64,000 bases of DNA from Carallia brachiata. Lineage: Eukaryota; Streptophyta; Magnoliopsida; Malpighiales; Rhizophoraceae. The stretch covers positions 280,762 through 344,761 of the forward strand of contig JADCRB010000035.1 of assembly GCA_021464245.1 (NCBI GenBank). Reading direction: 5' to 3'. The position numbers and the translations under genes are program-made. Shown piece after piece: positions 11,101 through 22,400 of this stretch. Under the pieces are notes generated by a model, which did not search any database, was not told where the DNA came from, and worked only from the letters and a program-made list of their open reading frames with translations. Each line of letters begins with the position of its first letter. The stretch's first letter is position 1.

Positions 11101-14100
11101 TTACTCCTCTTCGAGTGGTCTGTAAGAAGCTTCAGCACGTGCTTCCTCCAACTTCATCACAAGTTCTTTCATGAAGGGTGTATTTGTCCCATGAGTGATT
11201 CGAAGTATATCCACTGCTCTGGTTAGAGATTTTATGGCATTCTCCGTCTCCCCAAGCAACCTGATATAACAGCCTCAATTTAGTCTATTATGAGTGTTTA
11301 CAGCAGTAAAGTGGCTACATTTCTCAGATAAGTACTGAGGCTGTCTTAAAAGAGGACTTTTCCACTATGAGATGCTTTTTCACTTAACAATCATAGAAAC
11401 AAATTAGATGAATTAAACCAGGGAAGAAAGTCTACAAACTAAAGAACGAAAATAAAAAATTAAAGAATCATGAAAGGAAGTAAATAAACTGAATCTAAGA
11501 GGAATTAAGAGATCAAACCACTCAAGTTTCCCACAGGTATAATATTGCAATCCAAGCAGGGGATGAAACTCTGGATATACTCCTGCAATGAAACAGAATG
11601 CTAACTTCAGGATGCCAGGTTAATATCAGTTTTCCTTTTGAGCAAACAGAGAAATAATATCTCAAGTATGCCATAAGTTGGAAAATTGAAATATATTATA
11701 TCAACGCATATAAATCGGCAAAATTGAAATGATATGTTTACGTCATGGATGCCAAGGAAAACAGTGTTAAGCTTAAAGAAATTCGTTGCTCAGTAACATT
11801 GTCTGTGAAAGAGCCCAGTAAGGCGCTTTAATCTTGCCAGAGCTGCTAAAAACCATTTCAAGGCAGAAATTATAATATGCAACCTTAAAGTTGGATTATA
11901 TTGCCAACTCAGACTTGGCATTCTAGTTGAGGCATGACATACTTTGATATGCAGGAATGGTCAGTCTGCAGTATAAAAGTGCTCCTCTCCAGTCTTCGAG
12001 CTCCATCAACAACTGCAAATTTATAATATTGGATCACATGCATATTTCAAGGTCAAGTTTTTGTCACTACAAAAATTGAGCTACATATTAGCCAGAAATC
12101 TGTCTTGCCGCAATAGAACAGTTATTGAAGAGGAGGAGGCACTCAACAAAATACCTTAATAAGCTTTTCCTGAGTTTGAATCAAACTAATTGAAAAGGGA
12201 TGGCAAAATCTCCTTTGAAGTTTCTCAATCATCTTGTATGTAGAAATAGCTTCCTGATGAGCTAGGCTAAGCTAAGAATCAAGCATTTATTGGGCTTCTT
12301 GAGCAAATGGTGGTTAGTAACGGTAGTGCTGAAATCAGGGCAATGGAAATGGAATTTAATTTGCTAATTCTTGTTTTCTTTTGGTTTATGTGGAATTGAC
12401 TTTTTTCTTTTTGAAGGTCATTGACAATGTCACCAATGAATGGACCAAAGTGGGCACAAGCCAGTGTTATGATTGTAAACAGCAGATAGGATACTGCCAG
12501 AAGAAGTAGACTTAACAGCCTTGTCAGACATTTCTCTTATTTCATTTGCAACCTTCTTCACCTCCTCCTTGCTCCTAAGAAGGCCACACTGTTGGCACAC
12601 AAATCCTCTGTCATCTGCATATCCAATACAAGCAAAGTTCAAACAGATGCATAGGCTGCCTGATTGACATGACAATAACTAAACCACATACCAGAATCAC
12701 GCAGCAGAAAACCATCGCATTTATCATCTTTGCACCTGTAACCTTCCAAGATTGCACTTTCTTCAACAGCCTCAGGACAGCCCTTCCATTTTTGAAGCAA
12801 AAAGAAATTAACAACCTACCATTATTAAGCAGCAACACATAGTGCATCTACATGAGAGGCGTAACATGTTGTCAGACCCAAATTCCCACTTTTATTAATG
12901 TAAATGGATTTCCTTAACAAAAATATGTAAACTTTCTATAAAATACCTAAAAAAAAGCAATATCTTAAATTCCAACGGTGCCTCGACAAAATGACCGCAA
13001 GTCTAAAGCTCAATTTGCAATTCCTTTGAACCTTTCCAGGAAAAGGAAAAATCAGGAGAAGGAAGACATTGCAGAGAAAATGGGCAAAAGAAATATGAGA
13101 CCTCCACAGGCAACAAACTTTAATTCATATGAGCCGCATGATTGCATCTGCACTCACACATCTGCCAGACTTCCAATACCAAACCATTTTAACTAAAATA
13201 AGAAAGATCCAGTAAAGGAACTACCGCTTTAATGCACCGGGGACATGTGCAAGTGAAAAAGTACTGTTCTTTGAGAGCCTTTTGCCGAGTCACAGTGCTT
13301 CCAGCAGTTTCTATGTAAGTTATCGATACCTTGCAAAATATAACAGAACAAAATATTTGGAGCTCATGCAAAGACCAGAATACTGCAGCAGCATATTATA
13401 CACTCTAACTTAGTTTGCAACACTGCAAAAATTCTCACACGACATTATGATTTTTCAAATATCATGACTAAATTAGAGAAAACCACAAAACTAGATAAAA
13501 GTAAAGCACGTAAAGACTGCAAGGAAATTTAGAATGAAACTCATTGAAGCTTAACATGTCAAATAAAATTATGTGAGCAAAAGAATTACACAATGCTTTC
13601 ACCCACTCAATTCCAATCTTGGAAAAGAAATCCAGAATACCAATACACAACTGCTGTCTGTCGCCCTATCCTAATGTCTAATCTGTATTAAAGAGCTGCT
13701 TGGATTTTGGACGCTGAATTTTCACGAAAGCCCTGTGGCTCATCTCCACTCATATATCTATCCAGCAAACTGTAAGTTACAGCCTTCCCTAAGTAAATAG
13801 CTACCTAAGATGGGTATAGCCCAAGCCAAGCAGAACAGAAGCATATAGACACAGGAGAGGGAGGGAGGGGGGGAAAGAGAGAGGGAGTGAGGGAGGAAAA
13901 GACAAAGTTCCAGGATTTCTGAATTCATCTAAGAAAATACTCTTCCAGGGCTCTGAAATGAGAAACTACGCAGGTATAGAATACTTATATATAACAAAAA
14001 AAAAAAAAAACATATCTAATGTTCACTTTCTATCTATGCTCCAAAGACGATCTGCAAACTGAGCGGGTAAGAAAAAACATGCCTCACCTCAGCACCTTTG

Positions 14101-15820
14101 GGTATGTTTTGTACTGCTCGTACCACAGCTGACCTTCCCTCAAATACCAAAATAGCATTGGGCGAGCAGCTGTAGCACCAGAAATTCTTAATAAACTACC
14201 AACAAGAAGAAATAACAATGTCACAGGCTTTTAGTAGGACGATTACCTATGGTTAATAATGAAACAATAGATAGAGTCCAGTGCCCGTGGGCCTCAGTTC
14301 ACTGTCGCAAATGGTGTGGGCATTGCATGCAAGCTGCATATGATTATTAAAGATCACATTTCAAAACCAAGCACCATAAAACAATTCTTTCAGCTGATGG
14401 CTTGAGCACCATAAATGATTATGGGGTCCAGAGCATCACAAACTTAAGGGATCTCCAAAAACATGCGGATGGCTTGAGGGGGGAAAAAACAAAGCGCTTA
14501 GCAATAAAGGTAAATAGATAATGCAAAACGAGCTTTAGACCACATCACCTTGCAAAAGTTGTCTGCGATCTCTTTTATGTTAATATCGGACCACTGAAGA
14601 ATCAAGTTAACGAGGTTGGCCATTTGGGCGTATAGCACCAGCTGCTTTTCATCAAGGTCTTTCATGTCTATACCAAATAGAAGTTAAACATAACACTGAA
14701 ACGGTTGAAATCCCAATGCGGCAACAACAAAAAAAAAAAAAGCAACAAAAATCTAACGGCGTGGAGAAAATATGCAAGCTCAACAGGATACGAGACACCA
14801 ATTCCTCAACCAAATTGTAATTGTCCACAGAAGTAGCAGGAATAACCTAGCAGTCAAAAATGTCACAGGCATTAGGACTTACGATATGCACACAAAACTT
14901 ACAGTGCAGGTGTAACTGAGTGTCAACTTATCATTTTTAATTAGAAACCAGTCATAATTTCTTCAATTAGAGATTTTGTATTTTTGGTAGTTGAGGCTAC
15001 AACATTGAGATTCCAACTCGTTCTCACTTGTCCTTGGAGACGAACCTCAGTACCACTCGACCAAATGCCGATTGGATTTTTTTTACTTTTTCCCTCACTG
15101 CTCGGGCAATCCTAATTCTTCAGGCTATATGATGAATTACTTACCTTGTCACTCTGCAATTTTCTCTTAATGTAGAGTTTCACCATCAAGCGAATAGAAG
15201 GCGTAACACACTTCCGTTTGTCCTTGTCAAGCTTAGCAAGAACGCTGCATTCGATACGATGCAATTTCCACTCCAACCTCTGGAAAAATTATCCACAAAA
15301 ATCCGTTATATTCTCAATTTTCCATTCTCAACAAAAAAAAAAAAAAAAGAAGTCCTACGAAACTTTGAAAAAAATAAAAATTCATTTCCTCTCCACACAA
15401 CTTTCTGATGTACGCACCTGGCACGAGCTCCCGCAGTACCAGACAACCTGACAAGCCGAGCACTTCTTGAGGTCTCCGGAAGCGAAACATCCATCGCATC
15501 TCGGCTCGGCGGAGTTGTTAGGTACACAGACATATGGCTCCTGCCTTATAATCACATCTCCTGCTATATAATAAAAACACTTTGAATTTTAAATACGCCA
15601 TAAAAAATTGCAATGAAGAGGAAAAAATTAAAAAAAAAAAAAAAAAAGAAGAAGAAGCCAAGGAGTCGTAGGGAAACGGACCTGGAGAGAAATCCTTGTT
15701 GGTGAGCAGGCACCGCCCTTTCGCTGGGAGATTAGAAATGGTTAGACCCCGTTCTTGTAGAACCTTTTGCAATTCCTCCATTGGAAGGCTTTGCCCAAGC
15801 TGCGCTTTGCTCCAGAACAT
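11101..15820 (-). CDS. ASHR1: SET/MYND-domain histone-lysine N-methyltransferase, ASHR1-like (frame broken in exon 6)
   Basis: Fourteen exons on the reverse strand: 15820-15682, 15560-15418, 15279-15145, 14846-14792, 14667-14549, 14333-14247, 14169-14088, 13329-13225, 12782-12692, 12614-12495, 12261-12155, 12012-11943, 11582-11519 and 11260-11101. All have GT/AG borders. An alternative ATG at 15781 (MEELQKVLQ) matches the Arabidopsis start and would give 479 residues, close to its 480. Visible parts are the MYND zinc finger (RCDGC...KKCSACQVVWYCGSSCQ, to HRIEC, about residues 68-105), the split SET core with NHSC (about 225-228), TYIETAGS, the post-SET CTCPRC, and a helical TPR-like C-terminus. 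The family is SMYD-like and is inferred to methylate lysines. Exon 6 lacks two bases between GTGLY and IINHS, so the printed frame stops at 14255-14253. I consider a sequence error likelier than loss of the gene. Confidence 0.93.
13859..13873 (+). other. G-quadruplex-type G-run cluster in ASHR1 intron 7
   Basis: The bases read GGGAGGGAGGGGGGG: four possible G3 runs with one-base loops, inside a longer purine tract (13854-13902). This meets the usual sequence rule for an intramolecular quadruplex. It lies on the strand opposite to the ASHR1 mRNA, so the transcript carries the C-rich complement. Confidence 0.5.
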
Positions 15821-16400
15821 GCTAAAATTTGGAGAATTAAGTGTTGACGCTTGACGGGCTAACGTCACTGGGGTTATTAGAAGTATGACGCGGCGCCGTC
15901 ATGTGCTGACACGTATGGCCCTAAAAGCGTCTGTGACAACAGGTTGTTAAGTTGCCCTGTGACGGTAAGTTGCCGTAAGAGCCGTAGAGATAACACCTAA
16001 CATAGTAATTTAATAGTTAATAGTTATTATTAGGTATATTTATCTCACTTATAACTTAAATTTAAATATTAAAATTTAATAATATTTAAATAAATTTTTT
16101 TTTATAAATTAAATTAAACGAGATATATATATATATATATAATATTTTAATATTAATTTATAAATTTAATAGTTAATATGCTTAGGATGTTTTCTTTTTT
16201 TTCTTTAAAACAAAAAGGTCGGAGCCGTTGATATGCCCATCGAAGTTTCCAAAGCGTAAGACTGCCAGGTGGAAGCCTTCTTCGTTGTTTTTTTAGGTTT
16301 TTCCTACGAAAACTTCTGAGTTGCTCTTGCCGCTCGGTTCAGTTCGGGATTTTTTTTTTTTTTGGGCTTTTTTGGCTGAAATCTTTTGTTCTTCTTCTCA
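15821..16400. promoter_or_regulatory. Probable shared promoter between ASHR1 (-) and a + strand transcript
   Basis: ASHR1 is transcribed away to the left, and the candidate spliced transcript at 16.4-18.4 kb is transcribed to the right, so this roughly 600-base interval would hold both starts. It contains AT-rich DNA (including an AT dinucleotide run near 16125-16141) flanked by GC-richer segments at about 15850-15990 and 16210-16330. No TATA box can be assigned with confidence. Confidence 0.35.
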
Positions 16401-18398
16401 TCCGTCAGTCAATGTTTGGACAGTTCTCTATTTATTGCGTTCCAACCTGTTGGGTTCCGCCAATTGTTAGAGATTAATTTCTTTGTCCCATTTATTTCTT
16501 CAAAATCCTTAAATTAGAGATTTTCAGTTACTTCCTTAAACCCAAAATCTTGACCACCAATCGTTTTCTCTCCCACAGAAAGCCAACAGCAATCGTCAGG
16601 CACCAATCCTTTGAGCTCACCAATCCTTACTTCCTTTTAGAATCTTACGAACTCCCAAGAAGATTTCCTTCATCGTTTGAAGTCAGACGAGCAACCCGCC
16701 GGCGCAAAAAGGAAAGGTTGAGTTCCCGATCTCTATATTTTTCCGTGTATTTAGCGAAACCCCAAATGAAATCTGTGATTTTTTTAAATGTAAGCTATAA
16801 AGCAGAGTCTCCAAAATGTGTGTAGTCCGTTTTTGTTTTTCTTTTTTTAATTGTTTTTAGTCTGCTGTGTTTCTTTAGATTGTAGTGATAGATTATGGGA
16901 TCCATGAAAATGTAAGCAAAACGCAAAACCATTGATGTTGTTTCAAGAGAGGAAGGAGTTTCTGGAATATTTCTGTTTTGCTTTATTTGATGCATTCGGG
17001 TCAAAAATTTTACCATGGCTCTAAGTGAACTCGGTAGTAATCGGATGTCTAATGGGTCTTGCAAGCTTGAATTTTTATTCTTAATTCATGGGATTTCTAG
17101 ATTATTGCAGCGAAACTTTTGGGAGTTCTTTACTTTGAAATTTGGTATGTTTGCATAATTGTGCTCATGGGGTTTAGATTGACAGTTGTATTGATTTAAG
17201 TTTCAAGCGTAAGAACATCAAGCAATCGAAACTAAAGCTGGAAATTTTGGACTGAAATTTGGTTTTCGTGGGTCAGATTTCTTGCAAATTTCTATGTTCA
17301 TGTAATTTAAGTTCATCAGTTACTGATATGTTCTTGATAGATTTACTCTGTAGAATACAGATTGGGTGGCTTGAACTGGTGCCATAATCACATTCATCCG
17401 TTTGAAGCTTAGGGGATTGGTGTGATCTTGGTTTGCTTTGTCTGTGAAAATAGAACACTGTACTCAGGAGACCGTGATTGTGTAAGTTGAAGCTTAAAAT
17501 TTGTCCTGTCCTTAGCGAGTTGACTCCACCAATCTGTTTGGTGTAGTTTTTATCAGATGGAACCAAGCCCTAAAATTGACCTCAACCAAGAATTCTAGAT
17601 TCTATTCATATTAGCTGGCTGGGCTCTCTTCTTCTCTTTAAGTAAAACGTAATCTGCTGATAGTACATCTGCTCATTAATACCCCATCTATTGTTGTTCT
17701 ATTTATCTTTAAGGGAAAAAAAAGTACGTGCTTAACATTCTGATCCTTGCGCAGTTTGAGGCAAGGAATCATTTTGTGATGGCCAAAAGATTCATTTGAG
17801 TCAAATTGATCAGGTAAGTGATCACATGGTAGTTGAATATCTCTTATTTTTATGAACAATATCATTCATATCAATAGAATCAAGGTTTTATGATATTTCA
17901 GAATAGTGCCTCACTCTTTGCCATTTTTCTGCCATTTTAATTTTTTTTCTCACACGTTCTATGTATCTAGGTTTTTCATTTTTAGGTGGACAATGCCTTC
18001 TTGTGATTGGTTTTGGATATGACCATGGTGATTCATGGCAAAGAAAAAAATGAAACAAGAACATGAGGACATTGTTTGTTTTCTATTTACATTCCTAGCA
18101 AAATGTTTTTAATAGTGGCCTTTAGTTATATATGGTTTCATTATTTTAATGCAAGCATATGAGACATCATTAGTGTTTTTTCTAGTCTGGAATTGATCAT
18201 TTCGATAATGAAGAAAGCAATCCTACAAAGTCTAATGCCTCGAGTAAGTGCCTGTCTAGGGATTTGTTCTTTGTAGTTCTTGTGTTTATACCAATCTTTC
18301 AAGATTTTTGGAAATTCTACACGATGTTTGATCCACTTGCTTTTTTCTTTCCCTTTTCAGAATATTGTTTGCTTTTATTGAACAACCATATGTTGTAA
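16400..18398 (+). CDS. Traces of a small spliced transcript, unidentified
   Basis: Splice signals suggest a leader exon ending near 16718 (AAAG before GTTGAG), an exon at 17755-17813 (after GCGCAG, before GTAAGT), an exon at 18186-18243 (after TTTCTAG, before GTAAGT) and a last exon starting at 18361 (after TTTTCAG). ATG 17779 opens MAKRFI and meets TGA. If one T were missing from the run at 17795-17797, the frame would continue as LSQIDQ, then SGIDHFDNEESNPTKSNASS from the next exon, then KYCLLLLNNHML and a TAA at 18396-18398. I do not recognise the product. It may be a small gene, a non-coding RNA or the remnant of a larger gene. The coding interpretation depends on an assumed deletion like those seen in the neighbouring genes. 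Confidence 0.28.
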
Positions 18399-19013
18399 TA
18401 CCTATTGGGTTTCTCAAAAAATGAGGTTAGTTGCCTTAGGAATAACTAGCTGTTACTTGACTTTATATATTATTTTTGACCCACTCTCTGAAAGTAAGCT
18501 TCGTCCCATCAATAACTTAATTTTTTCACATGACATATCACACTTCATAATCTTGGCTACAATAGTGGGTTCTCTCTATAAGGATGCCCAAACAGTAACC
18601 TCTGAGCCAATAGTGTCCATTGCGTGGGTTTTTATTTAGAGGTTAAATGAGGATATTAATAAGTAAAGATTTTGCTTACAACAGTCACTTTTACTTTTTT
18701 TTTTTTTTTAATAACAATCACTCATACGCGACATGAATTAATTGGCTATTAAAAAGCTAAAAGTGAAATTTATTACAAATTTGCCATTAAAAAGTGCTAA
18801 TATGTTGATTTTTGATTTATAATTGTAAAAGAGAAAGTAAAAAGTGACTGTCCGTAGTAAACCCTTGATAAATAATTTTGGACTTATATGTGATGTTTTC
18901 TTTTTTTTTTTTGGTGAAAAAAAAATCAGTAAGAGCCATAGAGATTCAAAATTATTATCTCCGTCTACCATCCCATCTTACATATAAGTTGCAGCAGAAT
19001 AGGCGGCTTTCAA

Positions 19014-19376
19014 ATGCCATTGATAACTTGCTGGCGCTTGTTTGTCTGTCAACCAAATACTACGTCATTTTGCTCCCTAACAAAGCTTCTCTCCGGAGGC
19101 ACAAGGCCGCCCAGTGTCTTTCGACCGGCAATAGCCACGGCAGGTTAGTCTTGTCTACTTGCTCTCCGCTTTCGCTGTCGCCGTCTTCGCTCTCTCTCTC
19201 ACTTGTCTATATAGAATAACCGTGAATTGTGATTTGCGAATAGTCTTTGCCGGGATCCAGCAGCCAATGTAAAACCCCTCCGTCGCAAACCCCTCCATTG
19301 CATGTCAAATTACCGTTTACATTGTTGGAATAGCTGATTCTTTCATGTTTTATTTTGTTTATAGGTATTTGGAATA

Positions 19377-19420
<44 letters not shown>

Positions 19421-22400
19421 AATTAGGGTTTGATAGAGTGTTGCAATTTAGAAGGTCAGGGACAGGCGAGTGCAGTCAGACCAACCAGTTCTCGGTGAAA
19501 CCAAAGATGGGAAAGGTTGCTCATAGCAACAATGCACGTGAGGCAGACCGGGGCACTGCCTGTATCACCTCGAGCTGGACGACGAGCTCACCAATCAAGG
19601 CTAGAGATTGCTGAGAAGCTTGAGGAAGCTGGGAAGACTATTGAAGCTTCTGTCTTTAATTCCGAAACTGCCATCGTTGTTACCAAATCCACGGTTTTTG
19701 ATTCACAGTCCTATTAAATTGCTCCTAGAAAGGAGAAACAGATGATTGCCAGGAGAGTTGCTCTTTGGGTAGGACTGGGCAGAATTAGTAAAATGGTTGG
19801 AGGAGTGATAATGGATAAAGAATTGAATGATAATGAGAGCACCCAGTGGAGTGAGAAACGCCATCCTGCTTCTTGGATAGAAATTTTAGATGGAAGAGAA
19901 ATATGGTATTACAGTGGAAGGTCAAAAAGTCGAGTTGGATTGTGTCCAGAAGTCTAAATGATTGGAATCACCTTAAAGTCTGCAACAATGACAAAAAGGG
20001 GTAGATTTCTTATATTCAAGCTTTGATTTGGTAGGATGGTCAGCAATGGGATTTAGGTTGAGGTTGCATTGCTGTTTGCTGATGCTCTTCCCTTATAGTG
20101 TTTTTTCTGTCCTCTGAAAATTTGATCGGTAATCGGATTACTTTAACTTATTGAGTTTATGAATCTTTGTCGTTTTATGCTTTGTTTGTAGAAATCTGAA
20201 GAAATTCATTTTTCCCCTGTGTTTGTTGATCTCCAGGGAGAGGGAATTGTTATTTAATTGAATGTCATTGGTTTTCTTTCACTCCAAATTTAAAAATCTT
20301 GTACCTTTTGAAATACATGCATTCTTTTTATATAGTGATGTATTGTAAAGCCTGAAATGATATTTTTATGTTCTGTTTTCGGGTTCAGCAATGGATAGCG
20401 CTTCAACATGTAAGCTGGTATTGTGTGGAAAATCATCCACAGAGAATGAAATAGCCAAGTCCTTGAAGAACAACAACACTCTCAAACTCCCTGACAATAG
20501 CCAAGTTTCTGTACTATTGCAATCAGAGATTGATGAACCACACAAAGGAGAATTTTTCAATATGGAACTCTTCATGAGTTCTCTTTCAACTAATCAATTC
20601 GGTAAATTCCTCATTTGGTCACCGCGATTACCCTCAACTCATGATGTCATTTCCCAGTGAGCATCACAATATCCTTTTCTTCATGTACATGTGTGTATGT
20701 GTGACAAGCGCTCTGATGGAGTTTTTGTTTTCCTGCAGCAATTTCTGTGAACTTCCAATTGGTACAGTTTGTGTTGCTGATATTCAGTATAAAGGCAGAG
20801 GTCTGTAATCGTATGTCTAATGGTACAAATCCCAGCTTTTAAATGTTTTCTGGCGACTTATATATTGTTCTTTGATTGTGCAGGTCGGTCAAAGAATGTG
20901 TGGGAATCTCCAGTAGGTTGCCTGATGTTTTCATTTACTGTACAAATGGATGATGGGAAAATTGTGCCTTTGTTGCAGTATGTGGTATCTCTGGCAGCTA
21001 CTGAGGCAATAAAGGATGTTTGTGGCAAAATGGTCAGCTTTTTTTCCACTTATAGATACCATAAGATGCATTTTTACCATGTCCACAAGGTGAACATTAA
21101 AGAAAGCTGGTGTTTTCCTTTACTTAGTCTAAGTTAAAACTTTCACGTTTTAACACTGTAAGTATGGATGATCTGTGCTTCTATGGAGTAATTTCAGTGC
21201 AATAAGAAACTGATTATATTGATCAAAGGTGTTTTCAGATTGTGGTAGGAGTAGGACTGATCCAAATGTAGAATAAACAATAATTGGAGAGCGTAAAACT
21301 TATAACAAGGCAATGAACTCTGCCCTTGGCATTTGGCACATTGACTATTGTCACTATTAATAAGGTTTAATTGCTGTTTGGTGTCATTGTGAAAATTTTG
21401 AATGGATACTGATTTGATTTGGGAATATTGTGTATTTCAGGGATTACCATGTGTTGAGTAAAAATAAAATGGCCTAACGATCTATACTTGAATGGCCTTA
21501 AAGTGGGAGGCATACTATGCACCTCAAAATATCAATCGAAGAAGTTCAATGTCAGTGCTGGTAAATAGACTCACTTTTGTGCACTATCTGTGTAATTTTT
21601 GTTTTATAAAGCTAATATGGCTTACTTTGTTTGTTATGGAGAAAATATTGAATTTAAGTGCGCAATATGAAACTGTGCCATTACTCATTCTTGCAGGTGT
21701 AGGTTTGAACATTGATAATGAGGAGCCAACAACATGCTTGAATGCAATGCTAAGAAAATTTTCTGCTGGTGGCCTGCTCAGAAGAGAAGATATTCTTGCT
21801 GCTTTTTTAAACAATTTTGAAATGCTTTATGGTCTGTTCATAAATCAAGGTAAATTTATGTGCAAAGATATTCAACAATCATTATGCAGTCCAATGTTAT
21901 AGTTTTATGATCGCTATTGTGTAGAAAAATTGCCTTGCTATTTAGTTTGATGACTTGGCTTTCACGTGTTGTGTACTCGTAGTAATGTACTCCACAATGG
22001 TCCAAAAGGGACTAGGTAATCCGTTTATTGTTTTTTAATGGAAAAAGGCATAAAACAGAGTCCCCTAGTTGGGCCAGGACTATGGATTTCTTATTTCTGA
22101 TATCAAATGCTAAAGAAAAACCAGTCCCCTGGAAAATCTACAATATCTGATCAAATGCTTCTATTTAGCTGGTTAGATTATCAAGGGCTTCAATTCCTTG
22201 CATGCATCCTGTAGAGTTCTAATACTTGTCTGTATGATTCCTTGTTGACCTTTTCTTCCAATTATCATTCACGTGCCTTCTTTAGGGATTCCTCTTGCAT
22301 ACTTCCCGTCTGCTATGATTGCCATTTGTGTGAGATTATGAACTTAGAAAATACAGGAGCGGGCTTGATTCCACAGCTTACCCAACATATGGTTACATGA

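Noticed and set aside
15821..15868. Extending ASHR1 upstream to 15868
   Set aside because: That frame begins with GTG. The first in-frame ATGs are at 15820 and 15781, and the latter matches the Arabidopsis start.
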